The notes beneath the pieces are model-generated. The model had not been told where the DNA came from, searched no databases, and saw only the letters and a program-made list of their open reading frames with translations. Source: Bacillota bacterium (GTDB lineage Bacteria; Bacillota; Clostridia; Christensenellales; Aristaeellaceae). Taken from it: 64,000 nt of DNA. Below are positions 33,785 to 42,961 of the stretch, piece by piece. The position numbers were made by a program, and so were the translations under genes. Position 1 is the stretch's first letter; each line of letters begins with the position of its first letter. The DNA lies in the NCBI GenBank assembly GCA_023404345.1, contig JAEYCB010000025.1, forward strand, positions 56,630-120,629. The letters run 5' to 3'.

Positions 33785-34966
33785 TCATATCCGCTGCCAC
33801 AGCACCTGATAGATGTGTCCATCGGTCCCCCGGGCCGGGCGGTAGGGCCGTCCGCCCGGCGGAGGTGTTTCCGAACGGTGAGCATAGGCTACCCGCCGTA
33901 CGCGCCCATCTACCGGCTCAATTCCTACCCATAGGCCGTCGGGCCCGCCTGCCTGTGCTGCCTTGACAAAGCGCCAACCGGGCAGATCAAACAGGCGGCA
34001 GGGAATGCCCTTCTCAAAATAGATGCGAAGTGCCTCAAACCCTCGCGGCCACATGAGCGGACGCAGCCGGTCTGCCGGCGGGGTCTTGGGAACAGGAGCG
34101 CACTCTGTCAGAAACGCCTCTTTCTCCTCATGTTCCTCTTTGGACACGCCTCCAGAATAGGCGGCTATGTTAGCATGAATTGATTGCTTTTCCAGTGTGG
34201 AGATGGGCACGCAAGCAGGCATCTGTTGCGTGCGAGCAGCTTCCGATTCAGGCTTTTTGTCCACCGCTTCTATGGATGCGGCTTGTGGTAAGCATACGGT
34301 GTTCCCGTCTTCCGGTGGCCCCATCACCTGTTGCGCGCCTCTTTCCGGTGTCTCCTCCCCCATGGCACGTCTGGCAGCGTCCACATAAGGAAGCGGATCG
34401 ATGGCAGGCAAAAAAATTTCACGCGGCAGTTCTCTCTCCCGCTTTTTGGGTGGCTTCGTCGGTTCAGGCCGTGGCACTGACCTAACCTGCGGAGTTTCAA
34501 AAGGTGCAGCAGTTTGTGAGACATGTGCGCAAGTCGCTTGCACGGGTATTTTTGGAGCGCTTCTGGCCTGTTGCGCGCGTGCCAGCCGTTCACACAGGGC
34601 CAGTGCGGCGTTTTTGGCATCCAGCAGGCTTCCTGCGCTCTGTTGTACACACAGGCCGATCATCAGCGGCGCAGGCTCCGCACCACCGCTGAGCAAGAGC
34701 ACGGCCTGCAGGCGTTCAGGCGCAAGCGCATCCTGCGGAAGCTCCGCCGTAAGGGATGCCTCTCCGTGTGCATTTACGCGTGCAGCACCCATTAGCCGCG
34801 CCTCGCCGCCTGCACCATACCAGTAGGCCTGCACGCCATCCACATCCAGTCCACGCGCATTGAGCTGTGCCAGCAGCGCTCCACGCTCGCTCTGCAACCG
34901 CGCATAGCCGCTTACACCTGGACGCATGGGTTTAAACAGGATCAGTCGTTGACGAAAATCCGGCAT
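33785..34966 (-). CDS. Hypothetical protein with conserved-looking ends and low-complexity middle
   Basis: A 393-residue soluble protein, start ATG 34966 with AAGGAGG upstream. Residues about 1-135 look folded (beta-rich, RLILFKPMRPGVSGYARLQ), the middle (about 135-300) is rich in Pro, Glu, Lys and Ala and probably disordered, and the last 95 residues are again folded and rich in Arg and aromatic residues (FEALRIYFEKGIPCRLFDLPGW). I do not recognise either domain. There is no signal peptide or membrane helix. It stands alone between a terminator and the divergent RecD2 gene. Confidence 0.75.
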   Translation of the reverse strand: MPDFRQRLILFKPMRPGVSGYARLQSERGALLAQLNARGLDVDGVQAYWYGAGGEARLMGAARVNAHGEASLTAELPQDALAPERLQAVLLLSGGAEPAPLMIGLCVQQSAGSLLDAKNAALALCERLARAQQARSAPKIPVQATCAHVSQTAAPFETPQVRSVPRPEPTKPPKKRERELPREIFLPAIDPLPYVDAARRAMGEETPERGAQQVMGPPEDGNTVCLPQAASIEAVDKKPESEAARTQQMPACVPISTLEKQSIHANIAAYSGGVSKEEHEEKEAFLTECAPVPKTPPADRLRPLMWPRGFEALRIYFEKGIPCRLFDLPGWRFVKAAQAGGPDGLWVGIEPVDGRVRRVAYAHRSETPPPGGRPYRPARGTDGHIYQVLWQRI

Positions 34967-35060
34967 GGGCGCGCCTCCTTTTGGGCAAGGATATGCCCTT
35001 CCCCTGCTGCGCATGCCTGCACCATCCCGTACAGCCGTTCCCCTTCCGTGCGAAATATGC

Positions 35061-35066
35061 TATAAT
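35061..35066 (+). promoter_or_regulatory. -10 element upstream of recD2
   Basis: TATAAT at 35061-35066, 36 nt before the start codon. No convincing -35 was seen at 16-18 bp. Confidence 0.45.
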
Positions 35067-35101
35067 AACCCCATCATTGCGCAGGAAAGGGGAAACGATG
35101 C

Positions 35102-37336
35102 ATGCATGAGGCCGAGCAGCTTACCGCCGTGGTGCAGGAAACCACCTTCCGCAATGAGGAAAACGGATACACCGTCCTGCGCGTGGGCGTAGGCCGCGCG
35201 CAGCAAACCGTGGTGGGAACCATGCCCGAACTAAGTCCCGGTGAAAACGTCACCTTCGAGGGATTTTGGACCGAGCATCCGGTTTATGGGCGGCAGTTCA
35301 ACGCCAAAACCTGTGCCATCACTCCTCCCACAGGGAAAAGCGCCATCGAAAAATATTTGGGTTCCGGTCTGATCCGCGGCATTGGTCCGGCCACAGCAAA
35401 GCTTATTGTAAATCGTTTCGGGGAAAAAGCTCTGGAAATACTCGACGAGCAGCCTCAGCGCCTGACTGAGCTGCCAGGTATCGGCCCCAAAAAAGCTGCC
35501 ATGATCGCCGAGAGCTATTTACAGCAGATGGGCATGCGCCGTGCTCTGGTATTTTTGCAGAACTATGGCATCAGCCCCACACTGGCCATGCGCATCGCTA
35601 AATACTATGGCGAAGCCACAGTGGAGCTGGTACGCGAAAATCCCTATCGCATGGTCATAGATGTGGAGGGTGTGGGCTTTCTCACAGCGGACCGCATGGC
35701 GCTGAGCATGGGCATCGATCCTCAGAGCGATTTCCGCATCCGGGCGGCGCTGTTTTATCTGATGGGCGAGGCCGCCGCCAATGGCGGGCATACCTATCTG
35801 CCCCGCGAGATCCTGCTTGACCGTGCCTGCAAGATGCTGCATGCCGATGCCGAGCTGGTGGAGCGCCAAATCTCTCAGAGTCTCCTTCAAAAGATGCTGA
35901 TGGGCTTCTCTCTGCCAGACTGCGATCAGGCGTTATGCCTGCCCCTGTATTTTCACGCCGAGCAGGAAATCGCTCTGCGCCTGGCACAGTTGATGCGTGC
36001 GCGCCCCTACAAGCGTGTAGCAGGATTGGACAAACGCATCGCACAATACGAGGGAGAACTGGGCGTTCGTTTCAGCGCGCTGCAAAAGCGCGCCATCACC
36101 AGCGCTGTGGAAGAGGGTGTGCTGGTGGTGACCGGCGGTCCCGGCACTGGCAAAACCACTATCATCCGCTGCATCATCAGCCTTTTGAAGGAAGAGAACG
36201 ACATTTTGCTATGCGCGCCCACGGGCCGTGCCGCCAAGCGCATGAGCGAAGCTACGGGCGAAGAGGCCAAGACCATCCACCGCCTGCTGGAATACGGGGG
36301 CGATGCTGATACCTTTGCAAGAGGCGAGGATTATCCGCTGGAGGCAGACTGTCTGATTGTGGATGAAATGAGCATGGTGGATGTCACCCTCATGCGCGGC
36401 CTGCTGCGTGCGGTGATGCCGGGCACGCGCCTGATTCTGGTGGGCGACGCGGACCAGCTGCCCAGTGTGGGCGCAGGCAACGTGCTCAGTGACATTCTCC
36501 AAAGCGATTCGGTCCCCAGCGTGCGCCTGACAGATATCTTCCGTCAGGACGAAAGCAGCATGATTGTGTGGAATGCGCATTTGATCAACAATGGACAGAT
36601 GCCTGTTCTGCGCACGCGCGACACGGATTTTTTCTTTGAGCGCAAAGCTTTGCAATCCGAAGCGGCGCGCACCATCGCTCAGCTTCTCACCGCGCGCCTG
36701 CCCAGATACCTCGGCTTTCCGCAGGAAAGCTGGCGGGAGGAAGCTGTCAGATCCATCCAGGTGCTCAGTCCTGCCAAAAAAGGAGATTGCGGAGCTATTG
36801 CCCTCAACCACTTGCTTCAGGATGCGCTCAACCCTGAGCATGAGGGGCTGGACGCCATTTTGCACGGCGAAACGGAGTTTCGCGTTGGCGACAAGGTCAT
36901 CCAGACCAAAAATGACTATCAGCTGGAGTATGCCCGTCAAACGCCCTTCGGCCCAGAAACAGGTACGGGTGTGTTCAATGGCGACGTAGGTTATATCCTG
37001 CGCATCGACCCGGCGGAGCATTTGCTCACCGTGTGCTTTGATGATGACCGGCTGGTTACTTATCAAAAGCAGCAGCTCGACGCGCTGGAACTGGCCTACT
37101 GCCTTACCGTTCACAAAAGTCAGGGCAGCGAGTTCCCCGTTGTGGTGATGCCGGTGGTGGGCGGGCCGCCCATGCTGATGGCACGCAACCTGCTCTACAC
37201 CGCGCTCACCCGCGCACGGCGGCTGGTGGTTCTGGTGGGACGTGAGGAGGTTATCGCCCAGATGGTGCGCAATGATCATGTAGCCCGGCGTTACACCACT
37301 CTATGCGGCCGCCTGCAGGCGGCGGTCCTGTTGTGA
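35102..37336 (+). CDS. recD2: RecD2-type ATP-dependent 5'-3' DNA helicase
   Basis: A 744-residue SF1B helicase, full length for RecD2. An N-terminal OB-like region is followed by tandem helix-hairpin-helix motifs (GIGPATAKLI, LPGIGPKKAA), then the helicase core: Walker A GGPGTGKTT near residue 345, Walker B VDEMSMVD, the DADQLPSVG motif, and motif VI LTVHKSQGSEFPVVVMPV with YTALTRAR near the end. It has the longer RecD2 N-terminus and no RecBC partners in the window. The role is DNA repair and replication-fork maintenance. Its stop overlaps the GTG of the comF gene. Confidence 0.95.
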   Translation: MHEAEQLTAVVQETTFRNEENGYTVLRVGVGRAQQTVVGTMPELSPGENVTFEGFWTEHPVYGRQFNAKTCAITPPTGKSAIEKYLGSGLIRGIGPATAKLIVNRFGEKALEILDEQPQRLTELPGIGPKKAAMIAESYLQQMGMRRALVFLQNYGISPTLAMRIAKYYGEATVELVRENPYRMVIDVEGVGFLTADRMALSMGIDPQSDFRIRAALFYLMGEAAANGGHTYLPREILLDRACKMLHADAELVERQISQSLLQKMLMGFSLPDCDQALCLPLYFHAEQEIALRLAQLMRARPYKRVAGLDKRIAQYEGELGVRFSALQKRAITSAVEEGVLVVTGGPGTGKTTIIRCIISLLKEENDILLCAPTGRAAKRMSEATGEEAKTIHRLLEYGGDADTFARGEDYPLEADCLIVDEMSMVDVTLMRGLLRAVMPGTRLILVGDADQLPSVGAGNVLSDILQSDSVPSVRLTDIFRQDESSMIVWNAHLINNGQMPVLRTRDTDFFFERKALQSEAARTIAQLLTARLPRYLGFPQESWREEAVRSIQVLSPAKKGDCGAIALNHLLQDALNPEHEGLDAILHGETEFRVGDKVIQTKNDYQLEYARQTPFGPETGTGVFNGDVGYILRIDPAEHLLTVCFDDDRLVTYQKQQLDALELAYCLTVHKSQGSEFPVVVMPVVGGPPMLMARNLLYTALTRARRLVVLVGREEVIAQMVRNDHVARRYTTLCGRLQAAVLL

Positions 37337-38010
37337 GCGCGCTTTTAAGCGGCCTGCGCCGCCTGCTTTTTACGCTGTTATTTCCTCAGGAGGCGTCCTG
37401 TCACCTATGCGAACGGGCGACGGATCGCGACGGGAGCATTTTGTGTCTCGTATGCAGGGCTGCGTTACAAACCGTCCGCATTCCATCCCTCGATTCTTTT
37501 TCCAGACACGAGCCATTGAGCGCATGCATTTCTGCTTACTATCACAGCGGCGAGGCCCAACGTCTGTGTCACCTGCTCAAGTATCGTTGGGATGCGGCTG
37601 CCGCGCATCCGCTCGGCGAGGGGATGGCGGAAGCGCTGGCCCTATCCGGTCTGACGCATGAGTTGGACGGCGTAGCTCCGGTGCCTGTACATCCGATGCG
37701 TCTGCGTGAGCGAGGATACAACCAGGCTGCTCTGCTGGCCCGTGCCGTATGCGACCACACGGGGCTTGCCCTGTGGGAGAATGCGCTCATACGTACGCGG
37801 CACAGCGCCTCCCAGCTCTCCCGAAGCCGGGAGGAACGTCTTACCGCCCTGATCGGCGCATTTAAAGCGGACAGTTCACGGGTGGCCGGAAAGTGCGTTT
37901 TGCTGATCGATGATGTGCTCACCACAGGAGCCTCTGCCTCCTCTTGCGCTCAGGCGCTGCTGGAAGCCGGCGCCACGCGTGTGTACCTGCTCACAGCTTG
38001 CCGAGCCTAG
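37333..38010 (+). CDS. comF: ComF-family phosphoribosyltransferase-like protein
   Basis: A 225-residue protein with an N-terminal zinc-finger pair, C-x2-C in CHLCERA and C-x2-C in CLVCRAA, and a C-terminal PRTase fold with the PRPP motif VLLIDDVLTTGAS. ComF proteins take part in DNA uptake or recombination in competent bacteria. The GTG at 37333 overlaps the recD2 stop, so the two are cotranslated. The catalytic substrate of ComF proteins is unknown. Confidence 0.9.
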   Translation: MSALLSGLRRLLFTLLFPQEASCHLCERATDRDGSILCLVCRAALQTVRIPSLDSFSRHEPLSACISAYYHSGEAQRLCHLLKYRWDAAAAHPLGEGMAEALALSGLTHELDGVAPVPVHPMRLRERGYNQAALLARAVCDHTGLALWENALIRTRHSASQLSRSREERLTALIGAFKADSSRVAGKCVLLIDDVLTTGASASSCAQALLEAGATRVYLLTACRA

Positions 38011-38305
38011 CGCGGTTATTTTCCTATCCAGGGAGACAGCCCTTTCATTTCCATAGCCAAAAGGAGTACGCTGGCTTACCAATCAGTCAGCCATACCCTT
38101 GACAAATCCTTTTAAGGTAATAAAACCATCAGCCTTGCCCCACGAAATTTCCTGGCATCCCCACTACACTTGCTGTGCGGAACATGGGTTCTGCTGGGAA
38201 AGACCACCATAGGCAGAGTTTTTTCAACAATCAGAGGGTGCCCGGCTTGACAGTCGGACACCCTCTGATTGCTATTGCGCCCTTGTTTCATCAAGAGGCG
38301 CTTTT
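38011..38305. other. Non-coding interval with one strong stem-loop
   Basis: About 295 bp without a credible ORF. The 13-bp perfect stem 38228-38240 with 38259-38271 is preceded by TTTTTT at 38219-38224 rather than followed by T in either direction, so it is not a textbook terminator. It could be the end of a decayed insertion sequence (GGTGTCCGACTGTCAAG on the minus strand is IS-end-like), but no element could be identified. Confidence 0.4.
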
Positions 38306-38998
38306 CTATACCAGCGTTCGAATTACCAGATATGCGCCATAGGCGATCATCAGCCCGCCGCCGATGCGGCGAATGATCTGCTGATGATTGCGCAACCATC
38401 CAAGCGCTCCCTTAAGCCACTGATACATCAGCATCACGGCCAGCATGGGCAGGCTCAATCCCAGGGCAAATACAGCCAACGATACGATACCCGTCCACAT
38501 GGTAGCGTTGTCTGCGCTGGCAGCCAGTACCAACGCATTGGCCAGCACCGGCGTGAGGCAAGGCGTCCAGGAAATGGCGATAAGCAGTCCGAACAGGAAT
38601 GACCCCATAAATCCGTTCATGGACGGCTGCCTTCCGCCCAGGCCCGGCAGCGCGGGCAGATGGATGTGAATCACATCCAGCATCCATACGCCAAAGAGGA
38701 TCATCAGCACACCCGTAACGATGTCCAGCGTACCACGGTCTGTGTTTTTGAGCAGCGATCCCAGCGCTCCCGCACCCGCGCCCATCAGGGTAAAGAGCAG
38801 CACAAACCCCATGAGCAACCCCAGGCATCGCCGCAGCACCCGCATACGGCCGGGCGCCGCGTCCGTGCCACCCAGCAGGTACATGGCATATACCGGCAAC
38901 ATGGGCAGCACGCATGGAGATACAAACGCCAGCAGCCCCCCACCCAGCATAGCCCACAGGGACATGGGTTCGGGTGCCGCCCCAAACAGGCCAGTCAT
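38306..38998 (-). CDS. CcdA-type thiol-disulfide membrane transporter
   Basis: A 230-residue protein with six hydrophobic helices and the two CcdA cysteine motifs, FVSPCVLPMLP near residue 30 and SWTPCLTPVL near residue 145. CcdA carries electrons from cytoplasmic thioredoxin across the membrane to extracytoplasmic thiol enzymes. Its ATG overlaps the stop of the thioredoxin-like gene upstream, so the two form a donor-acceptor pair. No cytochrome c genes are nearby, so general thiol reduction or oxidative stress protection is likely. Confidence 0.9.
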   Translation of the reverse strand: MTGLFGAAPEPMSLWAMLGGGLLAFVSPCVLPMLPVYAMYLLGGTDAAPGRMRVLRRCLGLLMGFVLLFTLMGAGAGALGSLLKNTDRGTLDIVTGVLMILFGVWMLDVIHIHLPALPGLGGRQPSMNGFMGSFLFGLLIAISWTPCLTPVLANALVLAASADNATMWTGIVSLAVFALGLSLPMLAVMLMYQWLKGALGWLRNHQQIIRRIGGGLMIAYGAYLVIRTLV

Positions 38999-39513
38999 TC
39001 CTCCGCCGCCTTTCTGGCCACGCCCATGGCATCCAGCTGGCCCGTCATCTGCTCCAGCGTCAGCATATAGTTGGCCGCAGCCTCCAGCGTGCCGTCAGGG
39101 TTGAGGAAAAGGCTTGCCGGGTAACCTTGCAGGCCTACCAGGCTGGCCACCATCATATCCTCATCCTCGAAGAAAGTCATGTCCTCCATACCGTATTTTT
39201 CCTTGACGGAGGCGGTGTTGTCGGCGTTTTCGCCATCCCATACATGCACCAATACGATGGCCAGCTCATCCTCGCTGTAGGTGTCGTAAAGCGCCTTGAT
39301 ATCGGGCATCTCCTGCATGCAGTAGTAGCACCATTCGGTGAAAAAGTTTATAAAAACCGTCTTACCCAGATAGGGCGACAAGTCCAGTTCAGTATAGCTG
39401 TTCATCAGTTGGGTCACGTTGGGTGCTTCCTCTGCCGGCGCAAGGGGCGCAGCAGCCAGCAGCACCGCCAGTACGAGCAGGCCCGCGAGCCTCCGGAGCG
39501 ACGATTTGTTCAT
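38995..39513 (-). CDS. TlpA/ResA-type extracytoplasmic thioredoxin
   Basis: A 172-residue protein with an N-terminal signal/anchor segment (about residues 8-27) and a thioredoxin fold with the active site W61-C-Y-Y-C65. The QGYPASLFLNPDG segment contains the cis-proline. It would reduce disulfides outside the membrane with electrons from CcdA encoded by the next gene. AAGGAGG precedes ATG 39513 and a sigma-A promoter lies upstream. No lipobox cysteine is seen. Confidence 0.9.
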   Translation of the reverse strand: MNKSSLRRLAGLLVLAVLLAAAPLAPAEEAPNVTQLMNSYTELDLSPYLGKTVFINFFTEWCYYCMQEMPDIKALYDTYSEDELAIVLVHVWDGENADNTASVKEKYGMEDMTFFEDEDMMVASLVGLQGYPASLFLNPDGTLEAAANYMLTLEQMTGQLDAMGVARKAAEE

Positions 39514-39548
39514 ACTTCGGTACCTCCTTCAGGTTTGTTCATTTATGA

Positions 39549-39578
39549 ATTATACCATTTTGTATTCAGGTGAAACAA
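39549..39578 (-). promoter_or_regulatory. Promoter of the TlpA-CcdA operon
   Basis: On the minus strand TTGTTT (complement of 39573-39578) and TATAAT (complement of 39549-39554) are 18 bp apart. Confidence 0.6.
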
Positions 39579-39689
39579 TCTTTTGCATGTTACAATTTCA
39601 AAAAGCACCGTTCCAATCGGTCAAAATGCATTTTTTTAATTCAAAAATTCATTTTTAAGAAAAATCCCAAAAAAGCATACCGTCCGCAC

Positions 39690-39718
39690 TTTACGCAGAA
39701 AATGAAATATGATATAAT
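39690..39718 (+). promoter_or_regulatory. Promoter of the aminotransferase/Re-citrate synthase operon
   Basis: TTTACG (39690-39695) and TATAAT (39713-39718), 17 bp spacing. The start codon at 39838 is about 115 nt after the -10, so there is a long leader. Confidence 0.6.
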
Positions 39719-39774
39719 GTCAATCGTTCCTTTTCCGCTGTCGTGCACGCCTGTGTGTGCCCTCCGCGTTTTGC

Positions 39775-39806
39775 AAGGATAAAAGTTTTATCCTTCATCT
39801 TTTTTA
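39775..39806 (+). promoter_or_regulatory. Stem-loop with T-run in the leader (attenuator-like)
   Basis: AAGGATAAA (39775-39783) pairs with TTTATCCTT (39787-39795) and is followed by CATCTTTTTTATT. The stem is A+T-rich and only 9 bp, so termination may be weak. Its place inside the 5' leader suggests attenuation; no ligand domain or leader peptide was identified. Confidence 0.4.
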
Positions 39807-39837
39807 TTATCAATGCCGTAACAGGGAGGAAACCGTC

Positions 39838-41037
39838 ATGCCGCTTGGACTATCCAAAAAATGCAGTGCCATCGCCCCCTCCGCCACCCTAGCCATGGAC
39901 GCCAAGGCCAAGGAGCTGCGCAGCCAGGGCGTAAATGTAATCGGTTTTGCCGCGGGCGAGCCTGATTTTGAAACCCCCGCTCCCATCCGGGAAGCCATGA
40001 AGGAAGCCATGGATCTGGGCATGACCCGTTACACTCCTGTGGCGGGAACGCTGGAACTGCGCCGCGCCATCGCCGCGCGAATTAAGGAGGACCATGGCCT
40101 GGTCTACGGCATGGATGAAATCGTCGTTTCCAACGGTGCCAAGCATTCGCTCTATAATGCCTTTCAGGCCATTCTCGACCCCGGTGATGAAGTTATCGTC
40201 GATAAGCCCTGCTGGGTCAGCTATCCGGAAATGGTGCGCATGGCCGGCGGCGTACCTGTGTTTCTGGACTGTCCCGAAAGTCAGGGATTTTTGCCCTCGA
40301 TGGAGGATTTCGAAAAGCTCATCACCCCCCGCACCAAGGCTTTTATCCTCAATACGCCCTCTAATCCCAATGGATGCATGTGGTCGTATGAACAGTTGAG
40401 CCAGCTGGCGGCTCTGGCCGTAAAATACGATTTCTACATTATCGCCGACGAAATCTATGAAAAGCTGGTTTATGGGGGCGAAAAGCATTACTCCATTGCC
40501 ACCTTCGGCCCGGAGGTCAAGGCCCGCACCATTCTGATCAACGGCGTGAGCAAGACCTACGCAATGACGGGATTCCGTATTGGCTATGCCTGCGGTCCGC
40601 GCGATGTAATCAATGGCATGGTCAACTATCAGAGTCAGGCCACCTCCGCTCCCAATACCGCTGCGCAGCATGCCGCCGCCGTGGCCCTCAGCATGCCGCA
40701 GGACTGCGTCGAAGAAATGCGCAAGGCTTTTGAACAGCGGCGCGACCGGCTGGTGGAGCTGATTAACGCCATCCCCGGCCTCAGCTGCCGAAAACCCCAT
40801 GGTGCATTCTACGTGATGATGAACATTCGCGGCATCACCGGCAAACGCTATCACGGCATTGAGCTCAACGGTAGCACGGCCCTTGCCGAAGCGCTTCTGG
40901 AGCATGCGCACGTGGCCGTAGTGCCCGGTGCAGCCTTCCTGGATGAAGGCTTCTGCCGCATCAGTTACGCCACTTCTATGGAAAACATTGAGGAGGGACT
41001 ACGGCGCATCGCCGCCTTTGTAAAGGAGCTGGAGTAA
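39838..41037 (+). CDS. Class I pyridoxal-phosphate aminotransferase (aspartate aminotransferase type)
   Basis: A 399-residue fold-type I aminotransferase. PLP contacts are visible: NTPSNPNG, ADEIYEKLVY (Asp and Tyr to the cofactor), the catalytic Lys in NGVSKTYAMTGFRIGY, and the substrate Arg in FCRISYATS. Aspartate/2-oxoglutarate transamination is the usual activity of the AspC/PatA branch. GGGAGG lies before ATG 39838. The Re-citrate synthase gene starts directly after its TAA, so both are cotranslated. Together they link oxaloacetate, citrate and glutamate synthesis. Confidence 0.9.
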   Translation: MPLGLSKKCSAIAPSATLAMDAKAKELRSQGVNVIGFAAGEPDFETPAPIREAMKEAMDLGMTRYTPVAGTLELRRAIAARIKEDHGLVYGMDEIVVSNGAKHSLYNAFQAILDPGDEVIVDKPCWVSYPEMVRMAGGVPVFLDCPESQGFLPSMEDFEKLITPRTKAFILNTPSNPNGCMWSYEQLSQLAALAVKYDFYIIADEIYEKLVYGGEKHYSIATFGPEVKARTILINGVSKTYAMTGFRIGYACGPRDVINGMVNYQSQATSAPNTAAQHAAAVALSMPQDCVEEMRKAFEQRRDRLVELINAIPGLSCRKPHGAFYVMMNIRGITGKRYHGIELNGSTALAEALLEHAHVAVVPGAAFLDEGFCRISYATSMENIEEGLRRIAAFVKELE

Positions 41038-42429
41038 ATGCTGGAGTACAGCCGGAAAACCAACCAGTTGATGCAGGCCAAGTATCAGTACGAGTTGCAG
41101 GATGTACAGGACCCCAACCTCTACCGCGAGATCTTCGACTACGAATCCATCCCGAAGATTGCTTTCAACAATCGTCTGGTGCCCATCAACATGCCTTCCG
41201 ACATCTGGATGACCGACACCACCTTCCGTGACGGCCAGCAGAGCGTCAGCCCCTTCAAGCCGGAACAGATCGAGCACCTCTTCAAGCTGGAAAGCCGCCT
41301 GGGCGGCCCCAATGGACTGATTCGCCAGAGTGAATTCTTTCTCTACACCGACCGTGACCGTGAAGCGCTGGAGCGCTGCCAAGCGTTGGGACTGAAGTAT
41401 CCTGAAATCACTACCTGGATTCGTGCCAATGAAAACGACTTTAAACTGGTAAAGGCTGCGGGCGTGCGCGAAACAGGCATTCTGGTATCATGCAGCGACT
41501 ACCACATCTTTAAAAAGATGCATCTGACCCGTGCACAGGCCATGGACAAATACCTGGGCATCGTCAAGGCAGCATTGGACCAGGGCATCGTGCCCCGTTG
41601 CCATTTTGAGGACATCACCCGTGCGGATTTCTATGGTTTTGTGCTTCCCTTTGCTGAGCAGCTGATGTATTTGTCCGAAGAAAGCGGGCTGCCCATCAAG
41701 GTGCGCGCCTGCGATACCATGGGCTACGGCGTCAGCTACCCCGGCGCGGCTCTGCCCCGCAGTGTGCCCGGCATCATCTACGGTCTCAACCACTATGCCC
41801 GCATTCCCTCTGAGCAGCTCGAATGGCACGGCCACAACGACTTCTATAAGGTCGTCTCCAACGCAGGCACTGCCTGGCTCTACGGCTGCTCCAGCGTCAA
41901 TTGCTCGCTGCTGGGCATTGGCGAGCGCACCGGCAACTGCCCGCTGGAAGCCATGGCCATCGAATATCAGGCCCTGCGCGGCACCACCGACGGTATGGAC
42001 CTGACCGCTGTGAGTGAGATCGCCGAGTATATGGAGCGTGAGATCGGTTTGGAAATCAGTCCGCGCCAGCCCTTCGTGGGCCGCCACTTCAACGTGACGC
42101 GCGCCGGCATCCATGCCGACGGCATGCTCAAGGATGAAGAAATCTACAACATCTTCGACACCGCCACCATTTTGAACCGTCCTGCCTCCGTGGCCGTAGA
42201 CAGCCACAGCGGCCTGGCCGGTATTGCCCACTGGCTAAACAGCTATTTCCGCCTCAAGGGCGAAAACGCTGTAGGCAAGCAGGACCCGTTGGTGGTGGCC
42301 GTCAAGGAGCAGGTGGACGCCCTCTATGCCGAGGGCCGCAATACCGTAATGGGCGACGAGGAGCTGGAGGTCATGGTCCGCGACGCCGACCAGGAGCGCT
42401 ATGAGCGCCTGCTGTTCCATAAGAGCTGA
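41038..42429 (+). CDS. Re-citrate synthase (citrate (Re)-synthase)
   Basis: A 463-residue member of the isopropylmalate/homocitrate synthase superfamily. DTTFRDGQQ in place of the LeuA pattern, RQSEFFLY, CHFEDITRADFYGFV, EWHGHNDFYK and FVGRHFNVTRAGIHADG closely follow, from memory, the clostridial Re-citrate synthase of Clostridium kluyveri rather than LeuA or homocitrate synthase. These enzymes condense acetyl-CoA and oxaloacetate to citrate with the opposite stereochemistry to the usual Si-synthase and are found in strict anaerobes that need citrate for glutamate. The gene begins right after the aminotransferase stop with AAGGAG upstream. No Si-citrate synthase is seen in this window. Confidence 0.85.
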   Translation: MLEYSRKTNQLMQAKYQYELQDVQDPNLYREIFDYESIPKIAFNNRLVPINMPSDIWMTDTTFRDGQQSVSPFKPEQIEHLFKLESRLGGPNGLIRQSEFFLYTDRDREALERCQALGLKYPEITTWIRANENDFKLVKAAGVRETGILVSCSDYHIFKKMHLTRAQAMDKYLGIVKAALDQGIVPRCHFEDITRADFYGFVLPFAEQLMYLSEESGLPIKVRACDTMGYGVSYPGAALPRSVPGIIYGLNHYARIPSEQLEWHGHNDFYKVVSNAGTAWLYGCSSVNCSLLGIGERTGNCPLEAMAIEYQALRGTTDGMDLTAVSEIAEYMEREIGLEISPRQPFVGRHFNVTRAGIHADGMLKDEEIYNIFDTATILNRPASVAVDSHSGLAGIAHWLNSYFRLKGENAVGKQDPLVVAVKEQVDALYAEGRNTVMGDEELEVMVRDADQERYERLLFHKS

Positions 42430-42503
42430 GGCATCGAAAAAGTTCGGTTGCGGAAGCCTTTCATCCCTGCGGAATCCCAAATGCTCTCCAAATCGTCCTC
42501 GCG

Positions 42504-42527
42504 GAATCGCGGGGGCGATTCATTTTT
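42504..42527 (+). terminator. Weak terminator after Re-citrate synthase
   Basis: A 7-bp stem with a GGGG loop followed by ATTTTT. It is 75 nt after the citrate synthase stop. Confidence 0.45.
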
Positions 42528-42926
42528 CAGTGAATACGGCCTCATATCGACTCTGCTTTTCATGATAGACGGGACCGAAGGTGCGGCCTTACCGTGCCTG
42601 CCTGCGCCGTCTGAACCGGCGCAAAGATCGCCACTGCCAGCAGCACAGCCGCGCATGTAAGTGCACAACAAAAAAGATGCGCCCTGCTTCCTTCAAAGCA
42701 AAATGCGTCCTTGCTCCGCTTTTCTTCAGGTTTTTCCTCGAATCCCCTGCTTGATCCAGAACCTAGCCTCCACCTTCATCCCTGTCAAGCTCCCAGTGCT
42801 GGTATACAATTTTCCCATGGATCGGGTACCAAGTGAATTCTTTTACATACCGCCAGAGGACTGACGTTAACGGAACGCTAAGATTTTCCTTTTTCTATTC
42901 AGTATATAGGCTTTGATCCCGGGGTA

Positions 42927-42935
42927 TGGTATACT
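42927..42935 (+). promoter_or_regulatory. Extended -10 promoter of the DUF368 gene
   Basis: TGG TATACT at 42927-42935 matches the TGn extended -10; no -35 is needed for such promoters. The start codon follows 26 nt later. Confidence 0.5.
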
Positions 42936-42961
42936 AATTTTATCTTTGTGTACGAAAGGAT

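Larger units (their letters stand above)
42430..42961. other. Long intergenic region with weak terminator
   Basis: A 530-bp stretch. The stem 42504-42510 with 42515-42521 followed by ATTTTT is a weak terminator for the citrate synthase operon. Short ORFs such as the one at 42661-42864 lack a ribosome site and homology. A TGNTATACT extended -10 at 42927-42935 is the probable promoter for the next gene. Otherwise I see nothing recognisable. Confidence 0.5.

Noticed and set aside
42661..42864. 67-codon ORF in the 42.4-42.9 kb gap
   Set aside because: No ribosome site, no promoter, no family match; composition like non-coding DNA.
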